From positions 16,182,183 through 16,246,182 of the forward strand of contig CM026426.1 in NCBI GenBank assembly GCA_014871385.1: a DNA stretch of 64,000 nucleotides, read 5' to 3'. Shown one piece after another: positions 34,590-45,542 of this stretch (position 1 is the stretch's first letter; every line of letters begins with the position of its first letter). A program made the position numbers and the translations under genes. The DNA comes from Ceratodon purpureus (Eukaryota > Streptophyta > Bryopsida > Pseudoditrichales > Ditrichaceae). The notes beneath the pieces are model-generated. The model worked only from the letters and a program-made list of their open reading frames with translations. It did no database searches and was not told the DNA's origin.

Positions 34590-34990
34590 ACCCAACGTTT
34601 ATTCCACGCCGGACCCTCTGAAAATGGTCCGGCGACGCGGACCACCCCCTTGCCCACTGCACCCGCGGATGGTGCTCGTTCACCTCGAATCCGTGCGATC
34701 CGACACCCTCCTGCAGTGACCACTGTCCGACATCTAGTCCGCCCACTCCGCGTACTCGTTGTGCCCGCTCTCCGATCCGTCTTACTGGCGTCCGAATCAT
34801 GTCCGCTTACCGGTCCGCCCCAGCCGCGTCCGCATATAATTGCCTTCCGACTCTAAACCCCGATCCGCATCCGCCTGTCCGGCCTCAATCGTCCGCTACA
34901 TTAAACCACTTCGGTCTTCAAACCTGGCGACGAGGAATGTCGGAAAGACCGGACGACTGGCCGAGAAATACGGCTCGTGTCCCGTGCTTA
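34590..34990. repeat. GTCCG motif array after the kinase-like gene
   Basis: GTCCGA, GTCCGC, GTCCGG and ATCCGAC words recur every 10-25 bases from about 34610 to 34960. No open frame here is convincing. Confidence 0.55.
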
Positions 34991-35096
34991 GGCAGAGACA
35001 ATGTCACAAATCCTCTTCAACAACGTGAAATTCAAACTCTGACCAACTCATGAACGAAAATTCCCAATAGAACTTACGAACACAAGATTTGATCGG

Positions 35097-35112
35097 TGTG
35101 ACACTTCAGTAG
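35097..35112 (+). repeat. Left copy of a 16-bp direct repeat flanking a RING gene
   Basis: TGTGACACTTCAGTAG here is identical to 37404-37419. Between them lie 2.3 kb holding the RING gene at 35563-36744 and relatively few TCGGAC motifs, so the block may have inserted as a unit. Confidence 0.6.
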
Positions 35113-35562
35113 AATTACAAGGTGCATAGATTTTTTTGAATGCAATGAATTTCGTGTTCATCCATCTATTAAACCGTCTATTACCCACAGCCTACAAGAC
35201 ATTTGAAACACCATATTCATGTTGCAATGATGGAGCCTATTTGGATACACTGAGTGTTGAAGGAGGAGTACGAAGACAAGAAGTCCTGAAAGGTATGTTG
35301 TCAAGTCACAGTCGCCAATCCGAACTCAACCCCTCAAATCACCATAATGAGATGACCACCTTGGCGTTAAATATGGCGGCTGCCTGTAGGGGTAGCCATG
35401 GCCAGCCATGGCGAGGGCAGTTCCATTCAACCACGCCATCGCTGAGAGTTTTGGTTGGAGTCGCCATTGCATTCTGGTTCCAACTTGTAGTTCGCTGGTC
35501 TGAGGTTGCCCCGGTCCGATCGAAGAGGAGGGATATACCTATTGCGAGTGAGAGGGGTCAGA

Positions 35563-36744
35563 ATGGGAGAAGTTGGGAAGGAGAATTACTTTCACGTGAA
35601 GGTTGGGTTGCCAAATGCAGGTTTGGACCCCGCCTTCGACTGCAACCATGTCAGCAATGAGGAGCTAAGGTCCGTATTCGGAGAGAGGGTTCCTGGGAAG
35701 GGATATCTCTTCGACGGAGCGAAATCAGGAGAGGTCAAGGCGAGAGTGTTGGAGCTGTACCCAGCAATCTCTCAAATTCCCGAGCTTCCTGCGGGTTTGT
35801 TCCTCCCGGAGAGCTTCGCGAGAGCGGTCGTTTCGGAGGTCTTCCATCGCTACCCAATGAACTGGGCAAAGTATGCGGAGGATCGCTGGAGGGGTAAGAA
35901 AATCGAGAGCGGAGACGAACTCACAGTCCTGTATCGCACCCCTGACCGGAATGCCACCTACGTCGAAACCCTCTACAAGGGCCTGGAAGCCGAGATTGCG
36001 ATCGCTGAGAAGGACTTCGAGACGGCCGTGGCAATCCATAGTGTTGCACACGAACGGGGTGCGCTTCTGAGGCAGACGGCCAAGCCACCGCTCACGGATA
36101 TGGAGAGGTACAAGCTTCAGATCAAGCTGATGTACATTGAGTTATCTATGGACTCCTCCGAGGCGAAACTGCAGAAGTGGGGGGCGATGAAGTCCGTCGT
36201 CGAAGGCTCTGCTGATGAAACATTCCTGAGGTTCTTCAAAGACGAAATTTTCGGGGAAGAACAGAGAATCTTGGAGGCTGGGGAGGAAGTGCAACGTATG
36301 AAGGAGGATTTAACTGAAACGTCGGCGAAGGATCTCGCGGTGGCCATCGGGGTTGAGAAACGCCTGTCTTCTGCATTGCAGGATGCAAGGGACAAGGTGA
36401 TGGGCTTGAAAGAAAATCTCCGCCAGCTTCAGATATGGTCGTCTACATCAATGTTCCGTGCCCCCAGTCCTCGAATCGCAGCGCCCACTCAGAACATCGA
36501 GTCAATTACCCTTACAGTGCAAGGTTGCTCCCTTTGTAACCAAGGGTTTCTGGCGATGGACCTCGTGACTGCGTCGTGCGCTTGCCCATACCACCCGTGG
36601 TGCGCTGCAGCGCGGACGTCGGTTAGTCAGAACTGCGCAAAATGCGGGGAGCATTTCGCAGAGAACTGGTTGAACAGCTTCGGCTTTTTCAAGTGCGAAG
36701 ATACGTCAATGTCGCGCATGTGCATTGATTTCCAGTATTGCTGA
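35563..36744 (+). CDS. RING protein of the hAT element (393 aa)
   Basis: ATG 35563 is the first good start; the frame is open a little further upstream. Residues about 60-130 hold the shared N-terminal domain, with PMNWAKYAEDRW matching the N/D-W-A motif of the other RING genes in this window. A helical coiled-coil region covers about 140-300. The RING is at about 322-361: CSLC, then CACPYHPWC, then CAKC. The position usually held by the first His is Cys. The stop is TGA and there are no internal stops, so this copy looks functional. Probable E3 ubiquitin ligase; the substrate is unknown. Short direct repeats flank the gene. Confidence 0.72.
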   Translation: MGEVGKENYFHVKVGLPNAGLDPAFDCNHVSNEELRSVFGERVPGKGYLFDGAKSGEVKARVLELYPAISQIPELPAGLFLPESFARAVVSEVFHRYPMNWAKYAEDRWRGKKIESGDELTVLYRTPDRNATYVETLYKGLEAEIAIAEKDFETAVAIHSVAHERGALLRQTAKPPLTDMERYKLQIKLMYIELSMDSSEAKLQKWGAMKSVVEGSADETFLRFFKDEIFGEEQRILEAGEEVQRMKEDLTETSAKDLAVAIGVEKRLSSALQDARDKVMGLKENLRQLQIWSSTSMFRAPSPRIAAPTQNIESITLTVQGCSLCNQGFLAMDLVTASCACPYHPWCAAARTSVSQNCAKCGEHFAENWLNSFGFFKCEDTSMSRMCIDFQYC

Positions 36745-37403
36745 ATCCGTTGCGGAACCGAATATGAAAAACTTCCGACTTATGAGTCTGTATCTTGCAT
36801 CTGATAAGCAATTATTTTTTTAAATTCGTTTTTGACATGATACTGTGCATTAGAGTGTCCAGGGCGCTGGTCCGGAACTGATATCTGAGTTTTGCTACAA
36901 CAGCGCGAGTGGGGATTAGCAGTGCGCCAGATACCGGAGAGGGAGAAAAGAAGCGCAAGCATTTGAACTCGGACATTGGAGGGTGGAATTATGCGCGCAA
37001 GGACAAGTCGACCTCTACAAGCCGCCGGAAATCAAAATAGTGTTTTCCACCTCCGATTTCTTGGAAGACTGCGACTGTATCTCAGCGACGGAATGGATTC
37101 ATTGTGACTACGCAGTGAATTTTCTTACAGTAGCTTAGACACTTTACCTTTTTTAAACTCCCAACTGTGCATCCGAACCAGGAAAACTTTGATCAAAGAC
37201 TGTTTGTAAGGAATTTTCGGACCTATACTCGTTTGATAACTAAGCTACTATCACGGAAGTCCTGTTTTTGATAAGGAACCTTCAGAGCTATACTCTTTCA
37301 CTGACTAAACTTCTACCAAGACAGCCATGTTTTAATGGATTCATCTCGATTACAATATATAATCTGATGGAATTCAATGTCGGTTTGAGAAGTAGTTGGT
37401 CAG
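36745..37403. other. 3' region of the RING gene, no further gene
   Basis: AT-rich sequence with near-repeated phrases (AGGAATTTTCGGACCTATACTC and AGGAACCTTCAGAGCTATACTC around 37210-37290). It ends at the right copy of the 16-bp direct repeat (37404-37419). Confidence 0.4.
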
Positions 37404-37501
37404 TGTGACACTTCAGTAGTGTCGGATGGTTCGAATTTCATATTTGCTCGTGAAGCAGTTGAGCTGTATGAAAATTGAAGACAATATGTTCCCAATCACA
37501 G

Positions 37502-37805
37502 CATCGCGGACCACCCTGTATGTGTTCGTCCACATCGCGTCCGCCCGGTCCGAAAGCCTCCGTCCGCAATACGATCGGCATGAAGTCCGCCCACCCGGAT
37601 ACGCATTATCCCGCCTACAGGCCCGTCCGAGCCATGTTCCCAACACCCCACTGCATCGCGGACCACCCTGTACGTGTTCGTCCACATCGCGTCCGCCCGG
37701 TCCGACAACCTCCATCCGCAATACGATCGGCATCAAGTCCGCCCAACCGGATACGCATTATGCCCGCCTACAGGCCCGTCCGAGCCATGTCCGCCTACCA
37801 GTCCG
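37502..37805 (+). repeat. 152-bp tandem duplication in the right subterminal region of the hAT element
   Basis: The block starting CATCGCGGACCACCCTGTA at 37502 is repeated from 37654 with about 90-95 percent identity. Each unit contains several GTCCGCCC/GTCCGA motifs, so the duplication doubles the number of presumed transposase-binding sites near the right end. Confidence 0.8.
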
Positions 37806-38143
37806 GCCCACTCGCGGACTTCCCCGGCATTCAACGGTCCTGTTCCTCCTCAATCGTCCGCCAGGCCTAAACACGTCCGCCCCTGAACCCTAAATCGGTT
37901 GCCCGTCTCTGTCCGCCCGACTCCGCCGTCGGAACTCCTCCGGACATCCACGTCACCGTCCGGGGCCACCGCAATTCCAAGTAGGACGCCACGTAACGGG
38001 GCCGAGTAACTCTTTTACCCACGCTACTCGCAGGACCTAGAGGACCCTACGCTGACCCCTATTGTGACGTCGGAGGACCCCCGTCACGACCCATTCGGAC
38101 GTCGCGACGGAAAAGTCACGACCCGACGGCATAGAAAACCCTG

Positions 38144-38151
38144 CCCTCACC
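38144..38151. repeat. Right copy of the 8-bp hAT target duplication
   Basis: CCCTCACC directly follows the terminal ATAGAAAACCCTG and matches 14739-14746. Confidence 0.92.
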
Positions 38152-40597
38152 CGTTGCAGCCTCCACAAAAGTAGAACAAACATCACAGTCACAGGAACAA
38201 TCTTGCTGTGCATGCAGTCCCCTCTTCTCCTCCCTGAGAGTGTTCAGTCCTACCCTCATGAGATCCATTTCTACATGGTAAATACAACAGCAAACATTAC
38301 GGTCCCTCAAAGGTTTCACATACCATGGCTTCAGGTTCTCAAACCTTCGCTGGCCAATTTTACACTCTGGATGAGCCTCCTTGAATTGCAGAAAGAATGC
38401 TGTCTGCAACCAACATACAAGTATTATTAGTACTACCGCATTGTATAGTTAGTACTACCTCATAGTATTATTAGTACTACCGCATTGTATTAGTACTACC
38501 GCATTGTAAAACAGTACAGTTACAAGGTACAAATAGTAAGCAAGGCATATCACTCCAAAATACATCTACAGTACTCATATAGTCACCACAAGTACCCTTT
38601 CAGAAGCAAGTACTAATTAAACGTACATACTGACCTTAAAGTAGTGTGATGAACACCACAACCAACATAAAGTACAACGTCTAATTTGAAAAGTACATGT
38701 CCATAAAACCTTAGTGTACTAGAAATACAAAGTCCATGTATCCAATGCCCTGAAAGTACTTATCATACTACACCTATAGGATAGCTAGTACAAACAGTAT
38801 TACAAGTACCGAAGTTGTTTATATCAAGGGTGATACTTTTTGAACTTTGAAATCCAAAAAGTATTGTAAGGGGACATCTGCGACTCTACTAGTACTTCAC
38901 TGCATTTAGGCTGGCTTACAAAGGGAGTCAAAGTACATCAACGAACAACCACATTGTACATTAGATTTCAGTAGTACACGCGGTCCAACACAATTTTCAT
39001 GCAAAGTAACTCGAACATACCTGAGTGACTGTCAAAAAGTGCTTCGCGTGTGTCTCTCCACCTCTCTTCAGCCCACCGTCCTTGTTGACGACGTCCTTCC
39101 TGTTTGGCGAAACTCTAGTTTGACTGTGCCACCAGGCTTGCACTGTAGCAAGAGTGTATTGTGATGATCCATCTGTTCTTTTCTGCCTGCAAAGTGGTGC
39201 AAATCGAGAAGCTCCCTCCTCGTATTCCTCTCTCCTTTCCAAGGCGGCTTGAATATTTTCTGGCTTGGTTCCTAAAACACGTGAAAGAGCCCTAACACCC
39301 CCAATATTCCCACTCACAGCAGCATCCAGAAGTGCTCCTTTTCTAGACAGCATGTTATTTGAGAACGGTATGGACACAGACTGTAATTCGGCTCTATAAC
39401 TTTGAATAAAATAATGAATACTCTTAGCTTCTAAATGCCGTGGATAATAGTAAGGTAACAAAGGCCAAACAAGACTGTGTCGAAGAACCTTCTCAAACAC
39501 AATCTGACGACAATGGGGACCAGGAAGTAGGTTGAGCTCATCACACATGCTGTGCACAATTTTTTGAGCAACCCTAGATGCATCTCGTGTAGAAATGACA
39601 TCTGAATTCTCAGGCGCTGTGTTCATCGTAGACGTCTCTCCTCCTTCCGAGTCCATTGAAATTCTCCTGCGACGGCGTTCCTGGTACAGCCGATTGCGCT
39701 CTGCCTTCTCTAACCGTGCAGCCTCTACAGTTTCCATTTCTGACGCCCTCTCCGCAAGACCAGCACGTCGCGGCCTCAACCTCTGTCTCCGGGCTTGGTC
39801 CCCCATGCTACAAGTGATGAGAGCCGTGAACCCACAGAAGAGACTACGCGGTTAGAGAAGGTAGATCACATTCTGGAAAATAGAGGTTGGAAGAACGTTG
39901 TCCTGGACTTACGTGCAAATACAGTGGAAAACAAGTACAACATGTTTCCATCAAATAACATTAACTGGGTAGCATAACAAATACATAATCGAAACTCAAA
40001 AGCTCTGGAAAAACTTGACGATTAACTCACCTGAAGCACAGGGGAAGGAGTCTGACAGTTGGGGTAGCTGTCGAGTTCTTCTCGATGGAGACCGTCCTCA
40101 AAGGTGTAGGATCCAAATAACGTGTTCGGATTCTGGACAAGGCGCTCACGAGACTGTAGTGCCTGGTTTGAATGATGCAGGTACCAGCTAATATCTCCAA
40201 CCTTAGAAGTTGGTGTCTCGGATACGTGGGTACTGCTAGACACATCATCTGAGGGACTATCACATGAATGGGTGGTGAAATGCTGTCCTACACTCTCAAT
40301 CCCTTCGTCGACGAAGTCGCAGACAGGGTAGTAATGGGTTATTCGCTGCTGAACAAGATGCGGAGGATCTTGCACTACGTAGTAAGAAGTTATGAGGGAC
40401 TGGACTAGTGTAGAGCTCGGAAGATGCCCTTCCCCAGACATTTGTCTCGCAAACCCTGGCGATGGCTGCGCCGCAGCTAAGCCTCCTTGCAACTCCGAAA
40501 AACAACTTCGGTCGACGTCCACAACCCTTGCATGCACTGTAGGCGCATGCAAGAGAAACGAACTTGGGATGGACAGATTCAAGTAAAATACATCCAT
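38152..40597 (-). pseudogene. DDE-type transposase of the outer element, 5' part
   Basis: On the minus strand, an N-terminal exon (40597 to about 40031, ending CAG|GTGAGT) is followed by a 39806-39022 segment (MGDQARRQRLR start, basic and helical) and an exon 38403-38152. The last joins 39022 in phase (VTQ then TAFFLQF). That exon encodes CCCIYHVEMDL and a Cys-rich CSCDCDVCSTF stretch, a probable zinc-binding region, and is cut at the hAT insertion. Deleting the hAT element and one CCCTCACC copy gives an unbroken frame into the 14738 exon (VEAATGEG, then IGCDAHHRVYKR). How the 40031 and 39806 segments join is unresolved; they may be separate genes. Confidence 0.65.
38410..39015 (-). repeat. 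GTAC-rich intron of the outer-element transposase
   Basis: Between the exons ending at 39022 and starting at 38403, GTAC words are very dense; 38501-38600 alone has four. A phrase ATTAGTACTACCGCATTGTA is repeated three to four times at 38425-38510. This mirrors the GTAC-rich intron at 5478-6127. Confidence 0.6.
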
Positions 40598-40689
40598 CCA
40601 TTAACTAACAGAAGATCCACCTGCATTCGAAACCGGCTAGATCCCCTTATATCGGACCTTATCAACAACGCGTACGGCTGAGATCTGAG

Positions 40690-41316
40690 CCCAATGTAAT
40701 CCGACGGTCCAAAATTCCGCAGAAAAGTACTCTAAGTACTTCTCATTTTGGAAGTACATTTTCAACTACTCTTAGTGGCGGCCGCATAAATTCTGAATGT
40801 CTAATAAAACAACTGATAAGAATGAAATGGCCGTTAGCCAACATGGGGCACACGTCCAGAAAGCCTTCTACGTAGGAAAATCACGAAAGATGCTTATATT
40901 TTAGGAATTCTAGGCTGCGAAAAAAAAAGGCAAAAGGCAGCGAATATTTCCATGGATCTTCTACTTCTTCCAGAGTTTTCAAGTGGGATCCGTAGCCTTT
41001 TATGAGTCCCATACCCTGTTACAAAATTACAGCAAAATATAACATCTAAATATTAGAAAACCTGTACTTTGTGGAATTTTTGACAATCTGACATACTTTT
41101 AAATTCGAGAAAAGTACTACTTTTGAAGCTCCATACGACTCTTTTTCTGATCTTGGGATTTCAACAACAATGCTAGGCAATGTGCCAATCATGTTCTGTA
41201 ATGGGAAACGCATTTGCATAGTTTTTTCCTAGGGAAACAGAGTACTTTCTACCGGGTAATTTCTGAAAAGTACTTTTCTGACATACTTTTTACCTAGGCG
41301 TAGTGTGCTTCCACCC
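40690..41316 (-). repeat. Right terminal repeat and subterminal region of the outer element
   Basis: Ends with GTAGTGTGCTTCCACCC, the exact complement of the left end, preceded by AAAGTACTTTTC, AGAGTACTTTC and other AGTACTT motifs (41110-41290 and 40720-40760). ATCCGACGGTC near 40698 is the counterpart of AGCCGTCGAT near 2687. Confidence 0.75.
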
Positions 41317-41495
41317 TAAAGACCAGCAAGGCAGTTTCAGGCGGGAAGGGGGTCTCCGAAAAGGGCGGTAGAACTGTCTCGTGGCATTCTCTGGCGCCAA
41401 AGTGAATGTTTTGGCGGGTGTGCGTGTGTCTGATTCCAGATCTGCTGATTAGGAAAATTAACCGTTCCGTCGTGAGCAACGTCAAGTGCTGCAGC

Positions 41496-44400
41496 ATGGC
41501 TCTCTCTGATGTCACAAACACATGTAGTTCGTATATTCCGCAGATTAAATTGCCAAGCAAGTGTGCACCACTAATCCGGAGAGGAAAGTCACTGGATACC
41601 CAAGCGTCGAGAAGTAGTTTTCCACTGAGGAGAGCACGGGGTGAGAGTAATATCGATCTGTGGGTGGATGGACGCATATGGCCTATCGATCCTAGAATTG
41701 AGGAACCCCCGTCTTTCAGGAGTACAAAAGATTATTTAGAGTTCCTCTGTGAAGGTGAGAATGGGATGCTTGGTTATACAAAACGCTTGAAGACAGGGGG
41801 TAGTGTACAGGAATTGGAGTCACGAGTCTCGACGTTGCAGGGTCTGGTCGCGGAGTATGAGGGACAGATTCAACATCTTTGGAATTTATGCATGCGGCTT
41901 GAATCCGAGGCCAGCATCACGTTGGATGCAGCAGCCCAAGATGGGATTGACCGAAGAAACCTTTGCTTGGACGTGGAAAGGCTCGAAGCAAGATGTGAGG
42001 AGCTTAGTGGAAATCTAGCCCGCAGCGAGCACCGCACCCATGCGAATGATGTGGATCATCGTGAGAAAGTTGAGTCTATGGATACTGAGCTGCAGAGATG
42101 CAAACTGGAGTACCAAAAGTTAGAGGAGAAGCTCCGTTCCATGGTTCGAACTCCCCGTGGATTCCGCCAGAGGGTGCACGGGAAATCAATGAAGAGCTTG
42201 GCCGATCTTGCAGGCGGTAGCGGCCATGCCAAGCGACAGAGGGCCCTTATGAGAGCCATGCTCCAGCCGGCAGTCGTGGCGGCAATTCGGAGCACTAACA
42301 AGGTGGCCGGTGGTAAGAAGAGACTGGCCGGTGATTCTGCGACGCAAGCAAAGACGGCGGCATGCTTGGCCAGTATCCTCAGGCCAGCTGAAGCGGCGGC
42401 AATGGTGGAGCAGCCGAGGATGTCCCAAGCAAAGGCAAGTGTAGTAAAGGATGTTATTAGGCAGATCGGGGATAGCGTAGGTTCTGATAGCATGTTGGAT
42501 GCATGCGACAGCGCTGGAGTGACGGTGAGAGGTTACGATGCGATATACAGGACGGTGAAGAATCGCATTGGAATGGTAGCACCAGGTATAAAATGTGGTA
42601 TTTTGCCGGCGCCACATCGACTAGGGTCGTTGAGAAAAGAAATGAACTTGAAGCTCCCATAGTTCATTGGGGACTATTACCATATTGACGGACGCCGCAC
42701 AATCCTAGAAGTGCGGGTGAAAAGAAAGGTGGTCACAGCAGCAAAGGAGGTTGTTTTGGATTGCAAAAACAGTCTGTTCATTGAGTTGGAAGTTGTGCAA
42801 CGGTCGATGGTTATGTTCTACCAAATGACGACGGAAGGTAACTTTCCATTTGTGTGCATAATCGGACTTAGTCAAACATAAGCGCTTATGTTATGATTGT
42901 AGTGTACTAGATTCAAGGTGAGCTGTGACCGAGGTGTATAATATGTTCATGCTGTGCTGAGTGCAATGGCGGTCCACTGATCTTCGTGCTGAAGCTTGAT
43001 GAAGCAGAGGTTCTACAGGGGAAGAAATTCGAGAGAGTGAGTTTGACCTTGATGAATCGAGCCTTAGATCCTAGCATCCAGAAAGACCATGAGAGATACT
43101 TCTCTGTACAATCCGAACAAGAGATATGGCCCATAGGATGTTTCCAAGTAGGGAAAGAGTCTTATGATGTGCTGAAGTGGGCATTTGAGAAGACTAGGTT
43201 CTCTGAGTTGATTGCAACACAGATGGCGGGCCAACAACTTGTGGTGGAGGGAGTTGGCAGTTTTAATGTGGAGTGGCACGTAGCCGCTGATATGAAAACG
43301 ATTAAGTGCATGTATGGGCTTCAGCACGGTCCCACATGCAAGATGACGTGCATCTATTGTGAGCAGATCCATGAGGTATCAAAATCTTGCAGCAGCGCAG
43401 CAGCAGCAAGGGAATTCAGGCTACAGGGCAAGGGTAACTGGCAAGGGGGGCTTTTTGCTTCGAGGATCCCACCGAAGCCCGTCAATATTGAGACGCACCG
43501 ACGGTGGAAGCCTATTCTGCCCATTCCGCTGTCTCACACTCATATATGTACCCTCCATGCCCAGGTTCGTATTATTGAGAAAATCTTGCACCTTCATTTC
43601 ATGTTCATCTGGAACATGGAAGATCCGAGGAGGAGAGCAGAGGCTATGGATTCCATTGAGAAGACTCTGTTAGCGATAGGAGTGGAGGGGGGCAACTGCC
43701 AGCTGAAGCAGGATAAGAAGAGGTCCGGAAAGAATGCAAATGTTGTCATGAAGCCTAGTTTGAGTGGAAAGGTGGCTGCGAGGTTGTTCCGTCCAAGCAC
43801 ATGGTCCACGTATGACAAGGTGTGGAAAGAAGTGTGCATGTCAGAATTCAACAACCTCAAAGGGGGGCAAGGTCGACAAAATCGATGGCGGATTTGGGAG
43901 GCACTGGAGGATTTACAGCCGTATCTCACAGGACTTGTGCTGATGCAGGGACAGCGTGACTCTTGTAGGGCGAAGATGGATGCTTTTGGGAAGGCCTTCC
44001 TTGCAGCATTTGGAGAAACGCACGTTACCCACTATATCGTAAGGGACGGTTCTATATGCTGATCAACATGTGCTTTGGTGTCTTCAATATAGGAAGCTGC
44101 AATGGAGTTACGATGGTACCTGAGGCTCTGTTCACTACTTAGCTAGGCATGGCATGGCGCTAACTCCTAAATTCTTATATTTCTGTGTGCAGCACGTACT
44201 CGTGAAGCATGGGCCATGGTTCGTTGAAATCTACCGCAGTTTGTCAGTCTGGTCCTGTCAAGGTATGGAAAAGTCGCATCATGCAGCAATAGCAGCAACG
44301 CAAGGTCACACACAACATGGAGGGACAGCTGCTCGCACTAGCGTGATTGTTCAACAATACCAATGGTGGTACCGCTGCATTCAGCATCGGTATACCAGGA

Positions 44401-44753
44401 AGGAACAGAGGAGATTGGAAGAATCCCAGGCTATTCCAGTGGATCCAAGCGCCATAGTTGCGGCCGCAAGACGTTGGCATGCTTGGTGGGCCTCGGGAGC
44501 TGCTGAAGCTTCGGGAGTGTGGCGTCAAAGTCGTCATAGAGATGGGAATCGCAAGGTGGCTCCAAATAGTGGTTCTACAGAGTTGGCTCACACTCATCCA
44601 GATAGTGCAGGCATCGATGAAATTCCTTGTGGAATAAGCAGTGGGGCAGTGGAGACGCGCGGAACCCAGCCTGTCCGTGAAGAGGATTCCCAGGCGACAA
44701 CTGATACAGATCAGTGGGAGAATGAACATGTCACCGTCATAACAAAGTTGTAG
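41496..44753 (+). pseudogene. Transposase-like gene beside the outer element, with one in-frame TAG
   Basis: The first exon (ATG 41496) encodes a coiled coil and a basic Ala/Arg region; a TAG at 42660 interrupts it, but the frame reads on as FIGDYYHIDGRRTILEVRVK to a donor at 42838. A middle part (about 42962-44038) has VEWHVAADMKTIKCMYGL followed by CKMTCIYCEQ, a likely zinc site after an acidic strand. The last exon (44193-44753) begins HVLVKHGPWFVEIYRSLSVW and QGMEKSHH. The C-terminal His/Glu motif resembles an RNase-H-fold transposase family common in cnidarian and algal genomes, from memory. The 42838-42962 junction does not phase cleanly. It starts 180 bases beyond the outer element's end. 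Confidence 0.6.
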
Positions 44754-45538
44754 TTTGACTTGATCTGGAGGTGCCTGCTTTGCTATGGAGCATGCGTCCT
44801 ACCATACAAAGTTTGTCATATCGTAAGTCTGGAATGTGAGCCACATTGTCCCAGAATTCTTGTACGGTCATTTTGAGTATGGAAACAGGGTTCAAACTTG
44901 ATGCTTTTTAGATTTGACTATTAATTCAAAGTGCATCAGAGTATTGTGAGAAACAGTGCTCGAGCACTGAGCAACATTATCAACTGCATGTTAATGTATT
45001 TTTAATTAATCACGGAAATTTAAATTTCGAGTAAGCAAGAAGTGAATGATGATGCAATCCCACCTCAGTAAAAACCTGAACTACTACAAAATCATCCATT
45101 TCAAACAACACTCAAGAATATTGAAACAACTTGTCCTGATTGAGCTTCATTGGATGAATGTACACTTCTCACGAGAGTATTGCAAATTTCACGTTAAAGC
45201 ACATACCTTCTTGTCTTCCTCATTGTTTATAGTACTGTAGTCTGTAATATGGATTTATATAATATCCCATTCCAAATTTGTTGGTAGTAGAAGTTTCTCA
45301 TTACCCTCGTGATGCTGAAGCAAATGATTTCCTTAGATCTATATAAAACAGGACGGTAGAAACTAGAAAAAATGAACTAATTTGAGGGCCACGCTATTTT
45401 TAATTAGTTATACAAATCATCTATTCAAAATCTTAACAATTTTGAATAGACAGAATACATGAATTCCAATATAAGTAATATGTCGTAAACCTTGCGCACC
45501 TGCAAATTCAATGTGGGTAATAATAAATTTTGGCAAGA
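44754..45538. other. AT-rich gap before the TTAA-flanked element
   Basis: No gene, terminal repeat or notable structure is seen between the transposase-like gene and the TTAA site at 45539. Confidence 0.45.
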
Positions 45539-45542
45539 TTAA

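Larger units (their letters stand above)
14747..38143. mobile_element. Giant hAT transposon, 23.4 kb, nested in the outer element
   Basis: The ends are CAGGGTTTTCTAT at 14747 and its exact reverse complement ending at 38143, with further similarity inward (CCGTCG, then G/C-rich CGTGAC blocks). An 8-bp duplication CCCTCACC flanks it. It encodes a hAT transposase on the plus strand (19246-21717) and at least nine other ORFs, including F-box-like, RING and kinase-like proteins. TCGGAC/GTCCGA motifs occur at the ends, in most intergenic gaps and inside coding sequence. Typical hAT elements are a few kilobases, so this is exceptionally large. Insertion split the transposase gene of the host transposon, which shows it arrived later. 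Confidence 0.92.

Noticed and set aside
35136-35660. 174-codon open frame overlapping the RING gene start
   Set aside because: It overlaps the true RING frame at 35563 in another frame and its composition is not protein-like.
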